64,000 nt of DNA, from NCBI GenBank assembly GCA_914767715.1, contig OU612067.1:29982162-30046161 (forward strand), given 5' to 3'. Both the position numbers and the translations under genes were made by a program. The stretch comes from Membranipora membranacea (lineage: Eukaryota > Bryozoa > Gymnolaemata > Cheilostomatida > Membraniporidae). Position 1 is the stretch's first letter, and every line of letters begins with the position of its first letter. Below, piece after piece: positions 47,742 through 59,500 of this stretch. The notes under the pieces are model-generated. The model worked only from the letters and a program-made list of their open reading frames with translations. It had not been told where the DNA came from and did not search any database.

Positions 47742-49617
47742 CCTGCTTAGGTTGATGTGAGGCACCTGTCAGCTATCAAACTGTGATGTTATACCAGAGA
47801 CTATGTCCATTGTCTCTGGTTATACTGTTATAATCAGTCTGCCTAAAAGGCCAAGATTGTAGCCCCACTCAAATTTTGACAATGGCAAATGATTTCAAAT
47901 GAATTCAAATGAAATGGCCTACAACCTTAGTCTTTTTGTTAGGATGAACCGCTGTGCTTAAAATATAGCAACCCTGTTCTGTGAATCGGTATTATTAGCT
48001 TTACATAATGAAATAGAAGCCTTGAAATTAAGTACACAGCGAAGTAATAGTTGCAAGAGTTATAGGTTACCAAGCCTATGACTCTATATGGTAAATATCT
48101 TGATTGACTAAGCTATGGCTTACAACAGATGTTTTTGCTCATGCATTGCAATTATTTGACAATTTGCACATGGTCACAACTTGCATGATTCTTGACTGTC
48201 TCTTTTATTAGACACTTACTTCAACTTTTTGGTCAACGATTTTACCAAAAATAAAAATATGACAATTGGAATATAATGTTCCGCTGTCATGAATAGAATA
48301 TAGAATAGATATAGAATATTCCAATGATATCTAGTATTTTGATAACTGTGGTGTTGCCAATCTATTCAGTCTACCGCTTATTTCTATGTGCCCATAACAT
48401 TAATAATGGGTCTCATTGGTATTTCGCTCTGAGATCCTGCACAATTCTGGTGTCACCTTTGTGGGCTGGCGGTGGCATCTGTGGTAACTGGTTCCTGACT
48501 CGATCATCAAATAAAATGACTCATTACCTTTCTAGATCAACTCCTCTGGGATAGCAAACATCCCATGCACTGAGAATGACTCCTTTGTTTGCCTAAACCA
48601 AGCGCCATGTCAAATATTAGAAGGCTTTGATGTCTTTATTTAATATTTGATGTCCTGTTTTTTCCAATTTCAAACTCCATTACACGTTTCAACTTTAAGC
48701 ATTTTGTGCATTTTCCCACAATAATGTTGAGAAAATTTTGTATCGCTATGTCGCGACAACGCTGAGGTGTGCCAAAAGATAGGGATGATTGTACAGATCT
48801 CGTTTACGAGCTTGCTACATATCATGCCTAGAATATCGTGGTTAGTTCTCTTCAGTTTTGTTGGTTCAAAATTCATTTAATTACATCGAAAACAGGAATT
48901 CAGAATATGTTGTACACTTTAATATATACATCAAGATATGTATTTATGAATACAGTAATAATGTTTGTTATGATAACAATGTAGAGATTCCCTGAAAAAC
49001 TTATTTCAGAATTAACATGTGTGGCGTTGTCTAAGTAGGGTATTAGACCAATCTGGCTTTCTTGCTCAGAATGTGATTGTCTCGGCCAGTTATAGTTGAT
49101 AAATATCTCTATAATGGGTATAGCATTTTTCTTAGTAGTGTCAAGTCGTTCATAATTTTCGGCTGCCATAGACAAAGATACAATTTTCCATTATTCTCAG
49201 AAGAGTTTGGCAATGATCATGAAACAGCCGGAGCCGTTGATTTTGCATTGGAAAATCATTAACTCGGTAAACATTTTGGATGCTCAGCCAATGCACCAAT
49301 GAAATAAATTCTTCTCCGTTCAAAGTATGATGCATGATGCATTAACCCTATGGTTGATTGATTTTTATGCCAAAACAGGATAAATCAGGATTATGTATGA
49401 TAAATGGGCTAGCACCGCCACTCTACCCTCTCCTAGCAGTATACATAATGTGGATCATGTTCAAAGCTTGTCCATAGTACATTTAGCTCCTAAGCAGTAA
49501 CCACGGGTCTGCCAAATCATTCTCTAACTTCGACAGACAAACAATTAAATTTGAAGACTTCTCGGATTTTAAAAGATATCATTTCATTTGGTGCTCCATT
49601 ATAAATCATAAATAGTC

Positions 49618-52600
49618 ATGGAATTAGAATCAAATCCGAAGTTCCAATCAGATTCCGCACAAATAATAGACAATGAGAAAGGAGAAAATCGACTTCGAGC
49701 TCTACTCTACAAACTACGGTCAAGGTAACCTCAACAATATTGGTTATAAAAATCTGTGCTTTTTTTCGCATTGTTAACAGCTTTTTTGTTATTACTGACG
49801 TTTTTTCTAACAAACAAAATATTGGTTTTTAACCAAGCGCCCGTATGTCAATGTCAGCATTCATTTCATACCATCTACATTGTATATAATAACCCTATTG
49901 CCTCATTCACCTGTTTTATTTTCCTGAAAACTTGCTGCTAATGTCCATGTAGTTGTTAAAAAGTATTACTTGATTTAGCCTGAGCAGGCTATCAGGGCTG
50001 GGTTGGTGGGTGCGTGGTCATTATTTACTCTTATTTTTCTATCACCCTCTAGGGAGGCTTTGATAACTGTGCCCATCGTTCTGAGTGTAATAGCTCTATG
50101 TCTATCGATAAGTGCATGTGTCGGATTCGGAGTGAGAATACACCAATTAGGACCCTCGGGCAGCTCATATGTACACTGGGGCAGGGAGAAGTGTACAGGC
50201 TCAGACGCTGACACAGTGTATGAGGGTGAGTTGTGTTAGGATATAGAGGTGTATCACTGCCAGAAACAATAGGTAGTTATTTCTGCATGTACTAGATTTG
50301 CTATCTACCCAAAACCACCAGTCCCAGATCAACCTCAGCATCAAATCCCTAATTGCTTAGGGTTGCTTGAAACTGAGATGATGACGCGGCGAGACTTCCA
50401 ACTAAAACAATAGCGAGTCGAAAGTGTAAGTTCTGCGCCCTCTTTTGTCATTTCAATATACTGATACATGAGGTGGCTGAGTAGGAAGTGTATTATTGCA
50501 ATGCTGATGCATGCTCTATAGCAGGGGTGCCAAACCTTTTCTCTCACATGAGCCATTTCAAAAATCAATTAAACCAAATGAGCTGACCACGTGCGTGTAG
50601 ACAACATGGAAACAGTTAGTGATATATATGTATCATATTCATTCATGTATGTCTATAGCGTGTAACACAAAGTTTAAAACTTGAGGGCAATCACATTAAG
50701 AAGGTACTTTAATCAACTATCTAGTGGAACAATCTGTCATTTCTAGGAAATTAGACACTTTTACGATCTTAAAACATTGTGTGGATAATGAAATATATCC
50801 CTATTATCAGGGATAATCCTAGTGTTTAGTCTTATCATGGGTGCTTCCTGAAGGGCTTTTTGTGGTTTGCATACAATGATGCAGGTATTTTAGGTGCTCA
50901 AATGTTGCCAGAGTTGATGGTAACAACCACATCCCCATGTGGTTGTTAATGAATTGTTACTACCATAAACCTGAGCAAAGTTTAAGCACCTAATTAACCC
51001 AGAATGTGGATTAACCAAAAATAAATGTCAAATGTCTGAGGCTTAGATTTCTGCTATACTCTATACTCTACCTACATTACCTATCAAGCAAAGGATGGGG
51101 CAGTCTCTATATATCATCTACCAACAAGTAGCACCTAAATGTTTGTGGATCCTTGACAAGTGATAAACAATCTTCAGACTGTCGTAAATCACAAAAGTGA
51201 TTATTGTATAAAAATAACAACCGGACCTCTCAACTTTTGCAGAAATATTAATTACAGAAACATGGTATATTTATTTTTCCATATTTTCACCATAATTCAA
51301 ACTTAGGCAGGTCATTATCCTGTCGTTTGATTATAGATCCAGCTGTCGTGCACCCTGAAAACCTACAATCGAAGGCCAAAAATTTGCATTCATTCATTCA
51401 ACAACTCTAGCAGATGACAGAATATTCAAATCAGAAGCCTATTCAGTTTAGATGTCAATCAAATGGAGATATGTTTTGACAACTTTCTTGTGACCAACCC
51501 AGTCCCAAGTCCGGGTCAAAATATTGATAACTGAACTTTAATGGCTTGAGAGGCATCAGATGTACATTTTGATGATGCGTATTAGTTAAATTATTTTAAA
51601 ATATCAGGATATCCTGATGCTGGTGATTTTGTATTACATGCAGCGCTAAAATCACAATTTTATTTGATAATAATTTTTACTTGTCTAAAAACATCACCTT
51701 AAATGAGGCAGAGATGATAGTGAACTCAGTGTTAAGGGGATAAACATAGCTTAATAGATTAACAGTGTTATCGCTTAGTCAATCAAACTGTGTCAAATGA
51801 TCCAATAACGTTTTAGTGCTATATGACCTTTTTTGCAAGCCCATTGTCAGGCTGTCCTGAAACATTTCCTGCGTCCGCCTTGTCAAAATTTCGACAAACT
51901 CTGCTGGTCTTGTTTAAGTGGGGAAATGGAATAATAGTCAGGAACATGGCTCTAGCTTTTCAGCAAATCAGGCTAACTCATCAAGATATTTGCAGTGAGG
52001 CTGATTGCCACTATAATCACATTCAATCCAATTGTACAATAATATTGGTATTGTACCTAAAATTATACTTCACCAAAAACTTCACATATTGTTTGGTTTG
52101 TGCCAGTCTGTGTTCCATCTTACTTACTCCCAATCGTTTTGGTCCACCAGCTGCTAAGAGGAAATATCCTCAAACCTGGCAATTTTCTATGTTACAACAT
52201 CAGATAAACGGAATTAATTATTTCAGGTATATTGGTGCTCTAAAAATTATGTTATCATCCGAAATGATAATTATTCCAATTAAATTCATTGGGATCCAGA
52301 TCCTATGATAATTTATTTACACTCAAATATACTGACAGATATGATAGATTACACTTTCTTGAATTTGCACCTGATTATTTTAGTTTATACCTTTTTAAGC
52401 TTGGTAAATATACAAACTTTAGGAAAGTGATTAAGGAAATGTAGATTAAACCTTGACCTACAGAGGTGTTTAGGGAGAGGGCTAAGCATCAAAATTACAT
52501 GTGCAACCGTTTCGACCCCCTAATTAAACACATAGCTGCTGTTGTGTTAGGATCATACTGTATTGGATGGGCTATTCCTCACAAGATGGCCCTCCTTTCA

Positions 52601-54477
52601 TGCAATGGCCTTTCTGAAAGAATCGGAAACACTTTTTGACTTCCATCTTTCACAATAATGGTAAAGGCCTCAGCAGAAGTCGCAAGACTTATGGCTTTTA
52701 TTAGAGTAAAGCATGATATGTGCCCTTTTTGTTGGTTTACCAGCTCACTTATTCCCTCCCTGCTGGATGTGAATTGCAGGTCTGTATTCATCCTTCATAC
52801 CCTGTAATTCATGATGTTATTGATCTTACATACCTTATTGTCTTTCAGGTAGGATGGTGGGCTCTCATGGAGTCAGGAAATCATTTGGTGGAGGCGGAGT
52901 TAACTATCTCTGTCTACCTCCCACACCAGAGTACAATAAAGTTGATACAAAGGGAGATGATTTTGCTCACACCTGGGTAATAAGATATTATATCTGTATG
53001 TAAAGTGAATTGCAAACTGCTAAAACCCTGAATTGATGAATTTCTCTTCCTAAGCGGCTCATATCCCTGCTATAATCGATTGGTCATACCAAATATATTG
53101 TTCTGTGATAGACTAAGGGAATCTGCTTGCAGAGTACGGAATTAGCTAAAGCTACGACACCGTCCCACCTGGTCCCACTTACTTATGTGGTGCAATCTTT
53201 AGTTGTGCTCCCTTCATATGTGAGAAGACAACTCGTGGTTTTCTCCATGTTCTTTTCAAAGTGCTTGTTGTTCTTCTGTCGTTGTTTAGTAGTTGGAAGT
53301 CATCCAACACCCTGATTGAATGCATTTATAATATCCTTTATAGTTATATGCTACTGAGTACCTATCATATGATCTGGGGATATTTGATGATGATATACAC
53401 GGACATGATGTGGTGTGCAGTGTATGTCATGTGCATAGGTCTGCCAAGGTAAGCTAAGGCAACCAAATTTGGTTGCAGGACAGAATCCAATATCATAAAT
53501 TGCACACTTATTTGATTGTTCAAGTATTTAAGTGTTTCGATTGACATAACGATGAGACATACATCAGAGAAACATAAGTGTTGGATTAAACAGTACATAT
53601 CCCGCAGGGCCCTTCCACATGGCATTTTATTCCAAGTGCACTTGGACCAATGAACTAAAGGTTTAGTTCATTGCTTGGACCATGCTACCAATTGAATACA
53701 GCTTCGCGTTATATTGATGGGCCAACTTGATGTCCGCAGCCTGTCGCAATGGATGTAAAGCCTTCAAATAATGTGCCCATAGCTCTTTCTAGTGAAACTT
53801 TTTTATGGCCTTCAAAAGTTTAATACTTTGCAATTCAATCCTTAATTATTTGTTGTAGATAATGATACCTGCCATGCGATCGTGTCCCTCTGGATGGACT
53901 AAGGAGTATGAGGGATATTTGATGAGCTCATATGCCTCGGAAAATAAAGCTACATTTGAGTGTATAGATGAAAATCCACAGTATATAGAAGGTTAGTGGT
54001 CTGGGTAGTAGGCCTACCCACTCCAGGGAATATTATAATTGACCTAGTTAGATTTTAAATTCCAGAAATATTAATTTTAGCTTTATGCTGCTAATAGTTT
54101 CCTGTTGATTTACTAAGAGCTCTCAAATTTTGGCAATTTATGTGAATTTATCTCGTCATAATTTATGTGTATTGCGCGAAATAATGCTCCTTCAATCAGC
54201 GGTATGACTTGTGTCCGCTTTACATCTTGCTAAATTATCTTTTGTTAGTCTAACACTCACACTCACACATCACACCGACTCAGGTGGTCCTATACATCAG
54301 GCCCAAGAAGTTCAAATTGTTTACACTACACTTTCATTTGCAGGTACAAAAAATCTAACAGACGCCTCATCGTTATACTTTGTCTCTGGTTACTGTGGAC
54401 CTTTCGGTGGACTAAACTCTTACTGCCCTCCTTATCAGGATGCTAAGGAGCTGACCTGTGTCATCTGTACTAAATAG
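49618..54477 (+). CDS. Type II membrane protein with 'short-chain collagen C4-like' cysteine-rich ectodomain, 6 exons
   Basis: Exons 49618-49724, 50053-50225, 52849-52976, 53344-53448, 53859-53991 and 54344-54477 join in phase to give 259 aa. A charged cytoplasmic N-terminus of about 36 residues is followed by a membrane anchor (ALITVPIVLSVIALCLSISA). The ectodomain has the hallmarks of the family annotated in invertebrates as short-chain collagen C4-like: YVHWGREKC, GGGGVNYLCLPPTPEY, YATEYL, HGHDVVCSVCHVH, MIPAMRSCPSGWTKEYEGYL, ATFECIDENPQY, then CGPFGG and ELTCVICTK at the very end. No Gly-X-Y collagen repeat is present, so it is probably a membrane-tethered recognition or adhesion protein. 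The function of this domain is not established. Confidence 0.88.
50226..52848. other. Intron 2 of the collagen-C4-like gene (2.6 kb)
   Basis: It contains a hAT-type terminus (CAGGGGTGCCAAACC at 50522-50536) without a visible partner, and a 161-codon plus-strand open frame (51823-52308) of uncertain meaning. Confidence 0.5.
51823..52308 (+). other. Unrecognised open frame in intron, faintly ISXO2-transposase-like
   Basis: A 161-codon open frame. The segment SKFRQTLLVLFKWGNGIIVR and a later FGPPAAKRKY vaguely recall, in order, the helix-turn-helix and FGKRKY regions of ISXO2-type transposases. The Asp/Glu catalytic residues were not located, and the frame could be chance. It may be a transposase relic. 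Confidence 0.2.
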
Positions 54478-54509
54478 TGATTATAACAATCAGCAGACGG
54501 AAGTATTTC

Positions 54510-54760
54510 AAAGGTGATGCCGCTGCTTAGCTTACTTGTTTTTTGTAAATATACATTTCAGGACTACCACAATATATTTTCTTAAGGACTCCGGAAGGAC
54601 CACAGCAATATATAGTCTGGAAGCTAGTTCTGCAGTAATTATGCAATATTTTCACATTTAGAAAATTCAGAGCACTATCGGGTTAAAGGTGATGCGGCCG
54701 TTTAGTTCTTTTTTGTAAATATAAATTTCAGGACGATTCACGATACATGTTATTAAGGTA
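54510..54760. repeat. Diverged direct repeat, 175 bp apart
   Basis: AAAGGTGATGC ... GTAAATATACATTTCAGGAC at 54510 recurs with changes at 54685, just after the collagen-C4-like stop codon. It is probably an old tandem duplication within the 3' UTR. Confidence 0.7.
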
Positions 54761-55450
54761 TCTGTTAACAATTATCTATTTTTGTTATTAGATAGAGTAT
54801 CAAACTTGTTTGTATGCAAAGGAGCAAATTATGGATCGGTACTGCATTTGATAGAACACATATTATTATGATATTTATTCTCCAATTACTTTTCTCGCTT
54901 AATACATTATTACTACTAGAACATCTGTTTCATTATTCAGTATTGGTTAGCCGCTTGTTATTCACTGCCAGGCGATTGGTCAGGAGTCCCACTGTGTGAG
55001 CTTTCAAGATTTGTATGTATGCATTTGTTTTCCACCTAAAATCAGCAGTGTGATGTACTGGAGTGAATTTCACTAGGAAAAAAGAGTTAGCAGTAAAATA
55101 CACAGGAGTAAAATATAAAGTCTGTCTGTCTGTCAGTCGCCCACTCTTCCTAATGACTAGCTTGTTGAGTGGGTGCCCCTTATCATTGGAAATATTGGTC
55201 ATGGTGTTACGTGATAGGAATGCCATAAAATCCGATGGAAAGATTGATTGTTCCAGCCCCCAGCACTCTCAGGTGTATACCTCTCCTGTGTACATGTCTT
55301 CCGACTGACCCATGTAAAGACATGTGACAGCATAGAAAGGCATGCGGAAAGGCTGGAAAGACAGCTAAAACTCACTACAAGGGGGTCCCAGCAATAGGGT
55401 GACGATGGTGGAATGAACTGTGCTGTGGGATGAGTAGTGAATGGCGGTCA

Positions 55451-55860
55451 TATATATATATATATATATACTTTATTATTGCCGATCAAAGTCACTGACA
55501 AATAAAGACCATGCAAAAATAAATAAATAAAAAGAAAGAAAGCAGTCAGGTGTATTTATGAAAAATATCATTGTCTATAAACGCTGTCCTATTTATGGAA
55601 GGGTGATCTCGGGCTTCCAAAGATATCTTGCACGGATGATTCTCATTTTTTCATTAACCTTTGCAATATATCTAAAACAAAGAATATCAAGATGTATTTT
55701 TAGCTCTTCGAGCTTTAGTAATGAAAGTCTCCCTTTATACTCTTCCTCATATGGAATCATAATTCTGGTGCGGAGCTTTTGAAGTCTCTCCAGTTTATCC
55801 TTATCATTTTGGGTGGTGTGTGGGAACCAGCACGGGGCTGCACGGGGCACGTGGCTGAGT
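55451..55860 (-). mobile_element. 5'-truncated LINE, reverse transcriptase C-terminal tail, minus strand
   Basis: The minus-strand frame 55850-55593 encodes PCWFPHTTQNDKDKLERLQK, a RTRIMIPYEEEYKGRLSLLK segment and LEELKIHLDILCFRY, the pattern of CR1/L2-type RT C-termini (CPVW-x, LE-x-LQ, L-x-L-x-x-L). The 3' end, at the low coordinates, has AATAAAG followed by a TA dinucleotide tail. Only the last part of the element is present. Confidence 0.8.
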
Positions 55861-56509
55861 CGGTCTTAACATCTTCTTGTCATGAAAAGAGTTATGATCT
55901 TAGAACACACTCTGCAAAACGAAAACTATTTTTTTTCAACTCAGCCCGTGGTGTCAGTGCATTACTGTTCTCATTTTATAGTATATGTTTAAGTTGTCTT
56001 CCCTTCTATGATTAAGTTATGCTAGAAATTTCTAGTAGTATGTGATACAATGCAAACGTAGAGTATTACATGATGTCATGATGTCATTTATTGACTACTC
56101 ACTACTAAATTGATGTTTGTGAGCAACTACAGTATTTTTACAATTTGATTCTGAACTGAAATTGATCACTATGCAGTTAGTTTTTAATTGTAATTAAACT
56201 TTGATAACGGAGCCTAATTATGTTTGATATATTGTCACCATCCATCGGCTGCAAGATCACATTATTAGGGGTAAGTTAGCGTTAGTAAGTGTCATGTTCT
56301 GTTCATCAGTACGTCTATGCAGTTTGTTAGTTATTCCTCTACTCATGATGAGGTTGAAGCTGCTTTTTTTGTGGAAGAACTCAAAGCAGAATGACATCAG
56401 ACTCAAACACATGTGTGCCGTTAGCCTAATTAATTATCTATCAATATTCAGTATCACTGCTGCTGATGTTTAGACCTAGCTTTATGAGGTGTGTTACTTT
56501 TTTCTGCAG

Positions 56510-59500
56510 CTTGTAAAAAAAAGTTCCAGCCAAAACCGCAGCCTAAGCCTGCAGGGGTTTTTGCAACTCACTGTTTTCTCGATGCCGCCAAAGAACTCCA
56601 GGCCCATAGGAAAGTAAGTGACATGTACTTCTTATATCCCTTGATAAAAACTTGAGTAACTTTTGTTCACGCTCTCCTTTCAAAAGGATCCAGCCACAAC
56701 TGTGTATTTCCTTCAAAAGGTCTCCATTCTCTGATCAGGGTGAATTGATCCCCTTGCCGGTATTGAGACGGCAAGTGAGATTAACGTAGTTGAATTTTAG
56801 TGGTGCGGTACAAACTTATGCATTTGAATCAGAGTATTAATATTAGATTTGGGTTAAGCCCTTTAGTTCTTGAGTGAAATGTAAGATATGAGATTCGCAG
56901 GATTTCAAATACATGTTTTAAGAGTTGTCAATTCACAAGATGAAGGGGGGCAACTCCAAATAAGTTTAAGGAAGGCACAAAAGGATGGCGCTTCAGGTGG
57001 ATTGATTAGCACTGCGTTATGAATTGATCTCCATTAAAAAATTGCGCAAGCAATAATCAAACACTCAATCACTTTGTAAATTGAGTTGCCTCCATACTCG
57101 TCTCTTGGTCAACCTCAAAAGCCCTTGAATAACCAGATAAAAATCAATGCCGCACTTACCAATTACTACATTACTCTGGCCTTTTGTGAACTTATCAAGT
57201 AACTACCACCTATTTTCATTCATTTAGGGTGTCAAAAGTGAATTCGGGATATTTTGGAACAAAATATCAAGATGTCTCAGTACAGCACCTCTACCAATAG
57301 ATGAGATGGCTAAGTACGATGATATGTCGGCATCATCGGAAAGGTCATCTCATCCAGACCAACAAGGGGTGGCTACACATGCTGATGTCACTTCTCAGAC
57401 CCTTCCAACGTCCACCCAAGATGCAGCATCTAACACGAAGTTAATTGATTTGATTGATTTCGCTGTCCAGACGGTGAAAAATTTCAAGGACAAGCTCAGT
57501 GAGAGTCAGATTACCCAGTTGGCCCTGGTGAGTTAAATCTTTTCAATTTTAACTTGGGTATCTTGTTATTTACTTCACGCTTGCTTTTGTTGTTAATGTC
57601 CAGACAACACGTTTGTATCTTTATCTAACGTTGTCAATGATTGATAAAAGAATGAAGATAATCTGATGCCTTCTAGATGCCTTCTACATAGCATGCATCC
57701 GTCCCATTCTCCTGTATGCTTCTCCCTCCTGGTATTCCATGCCCTCTCAGCAACAAAGAATGAGGATCCTGCGTGTAGAAAATTTGGTACTCAAGGTTCT
57801 TGATCCGTGTGGTCTCGATTACAATGACCGAACAGCGAACATTGAGATACAACAAGTGCTTGATCTCCTCAACCAGACGAGCCAAGAGTACATGTGTAAT
57901 ATAGAAAATAACACAGAGCACTGCCTTAATGGTGTGATGGCAAGTTACAAACCAACAACTGCTCCTCGAAGGTCAACTCGACTGGCCCATAAACCAAGAC
58001 CAAGGGCACGCACCGTACTGAGGGCAAACTCTCCATTTTTATGTTACATGTGAGCTTTTGTTTCTCTTTTTAATTTCAATATGCAAAATGGTGCAAACTT
58101 TTTTCGCATTTTTCTGATTGAAGATCATTAGTAGATTTTTTGATTTTATTATCAAAAGATTTGTGGTCAATAAATAAAGCCCGATATATATATAAGTCAG
58201 TAACTCCTTTCATCCAAATTTGGCATTGCTGTTATATTCCTGTAAACACCTGTTGATAGGACTGCCAATAAAAGTGTTCAAAAAGAGACAATTTGGAACA
58301 CATGTGCTCAATACTCTATTTTTTGTGTGTGCTTGACATTGCAGTTGACCTCCTCATCTAAATCTGTCAAAGATGCGATGACTCAGTACGACGATTTGTC
58401 GGGATCGTCGGAAAGGTCATCGCATCGAGACAGGCAGAGTTCGAGGACACAGATCTCGCATGACAATGTCTCCTATACAGATACATTCATTAGCGTATCT
58501 TCTAAAGAAACTGAGGTATGATTTAGGAAATCATCAAGTCATACCTCGGTCTTGTCAGCCTTTTTGGCATTGGTGGAAAATCTTGAAGTGTTTTGGGCTG
58601 ATGTGTGATTCGTCAGCAATCTGATATTTGATATTCCACTGATGTTTTATGTGTGGTCCTTGCTTATTGGGGTAGCCATCACAAGGTGGTCTGTTCCCTT
58701 TTCGAGTTGGCAGAAGTTTTTAAATATCACGTGATCGCCACAAAAAGTCATAATCGGTACAGCTCCATCTAATACTCAAATTCATATAAATGACATTTAC
58801 TTGGGTTCCATGTTGTAGAGTGAGGCATCCCGCCCGTTCTCTATGATACCCAGTGTAGTTGATGGAAATTCAGTATCAACAACCGGTTGTTTTGATGAGA
58901 TTGAGAATGAGACAGTCATCTCCACAGACATTTCGGTAAGCCAGACGGCAAGTCAGTTCAGACCTGTAACATACTGAGTGATCATTACAATTATTGTTAT
59001 TAACAACTGTCAATCTATATAACAGAAATATTTAAATGTACTCCCGAACCCCTCACTCTTCTTCTTCCGCTTCGCAAACATCTCCTTCTCCCTCCTCTTC
59101 AACTTCCGACTTGTACCTCCCGCTACATAGATTGTGATTCCCCCCTCAATATTTGCCCCCTTATTGTCATAAAGTGGCATATGTTGGAAGCATGATTTTG
59201 ACCATCTCGCGTGTTACAATCATTCATCATTGATGATGGAAATTGATCAGCGAACAAATTACAGTCTCATGCCTGCCTGAAGATGACAGCCTCAGATTAG
59301 AAGTTTTGTGGAATTCATTTATCGCACACCATTTGTCCTCTGAGATTGATAGTGTCTCTGCACACTTGATTTAATTTGAGCAACTATTCTCCTCTTCCTT
59401 CCGTTTGACTCTACTACCTCTAAGTCGAGTTCGCTCCTCGATGACCAGGAGGAATTCCCAACTGAATTCCCTATAAGATCTTCACCAGAGCCTGAGGTTT

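Larger units (their letters stand above)
43805..49617. other. Intergenic region between the kinesin and the collagen-C4-like gene
   Basis: Kinesin 3' UTR with a candidate poly(A) signal AATAAA at 44699-44704, then the SINE with its nested transposon (44724-47748). No gene was recognised in 47750-49617. Confidence 0.65.
54478..56219. other. Intergenic region between collagen-C4-like gene and last gene
   Basis: It contains a diverged local duplication (54510-54595 and 54685-54760), a TA dinucleotide run (55451-55472) and the antisense LINE tail (55451-55860). No other gene was recognised. Confidence 0.6.

Noticed and set aside
53131-53315. Possible exon of the collagen-C4-like gene after the AG near 53131
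   Set aside because: The sequence does not match the family. Direct joining of 52976 to 53344 keeps phase and restores the expected ATEY...HDVVCSVC pattern.
56220-56270. ATG exon with a strong GTAAGT donor as the start of the last gene
   Set aside because: It ends in phase 0, but the next exon at 56510 must be entered in phase 1; read in phase 0 it soon meets a stop.
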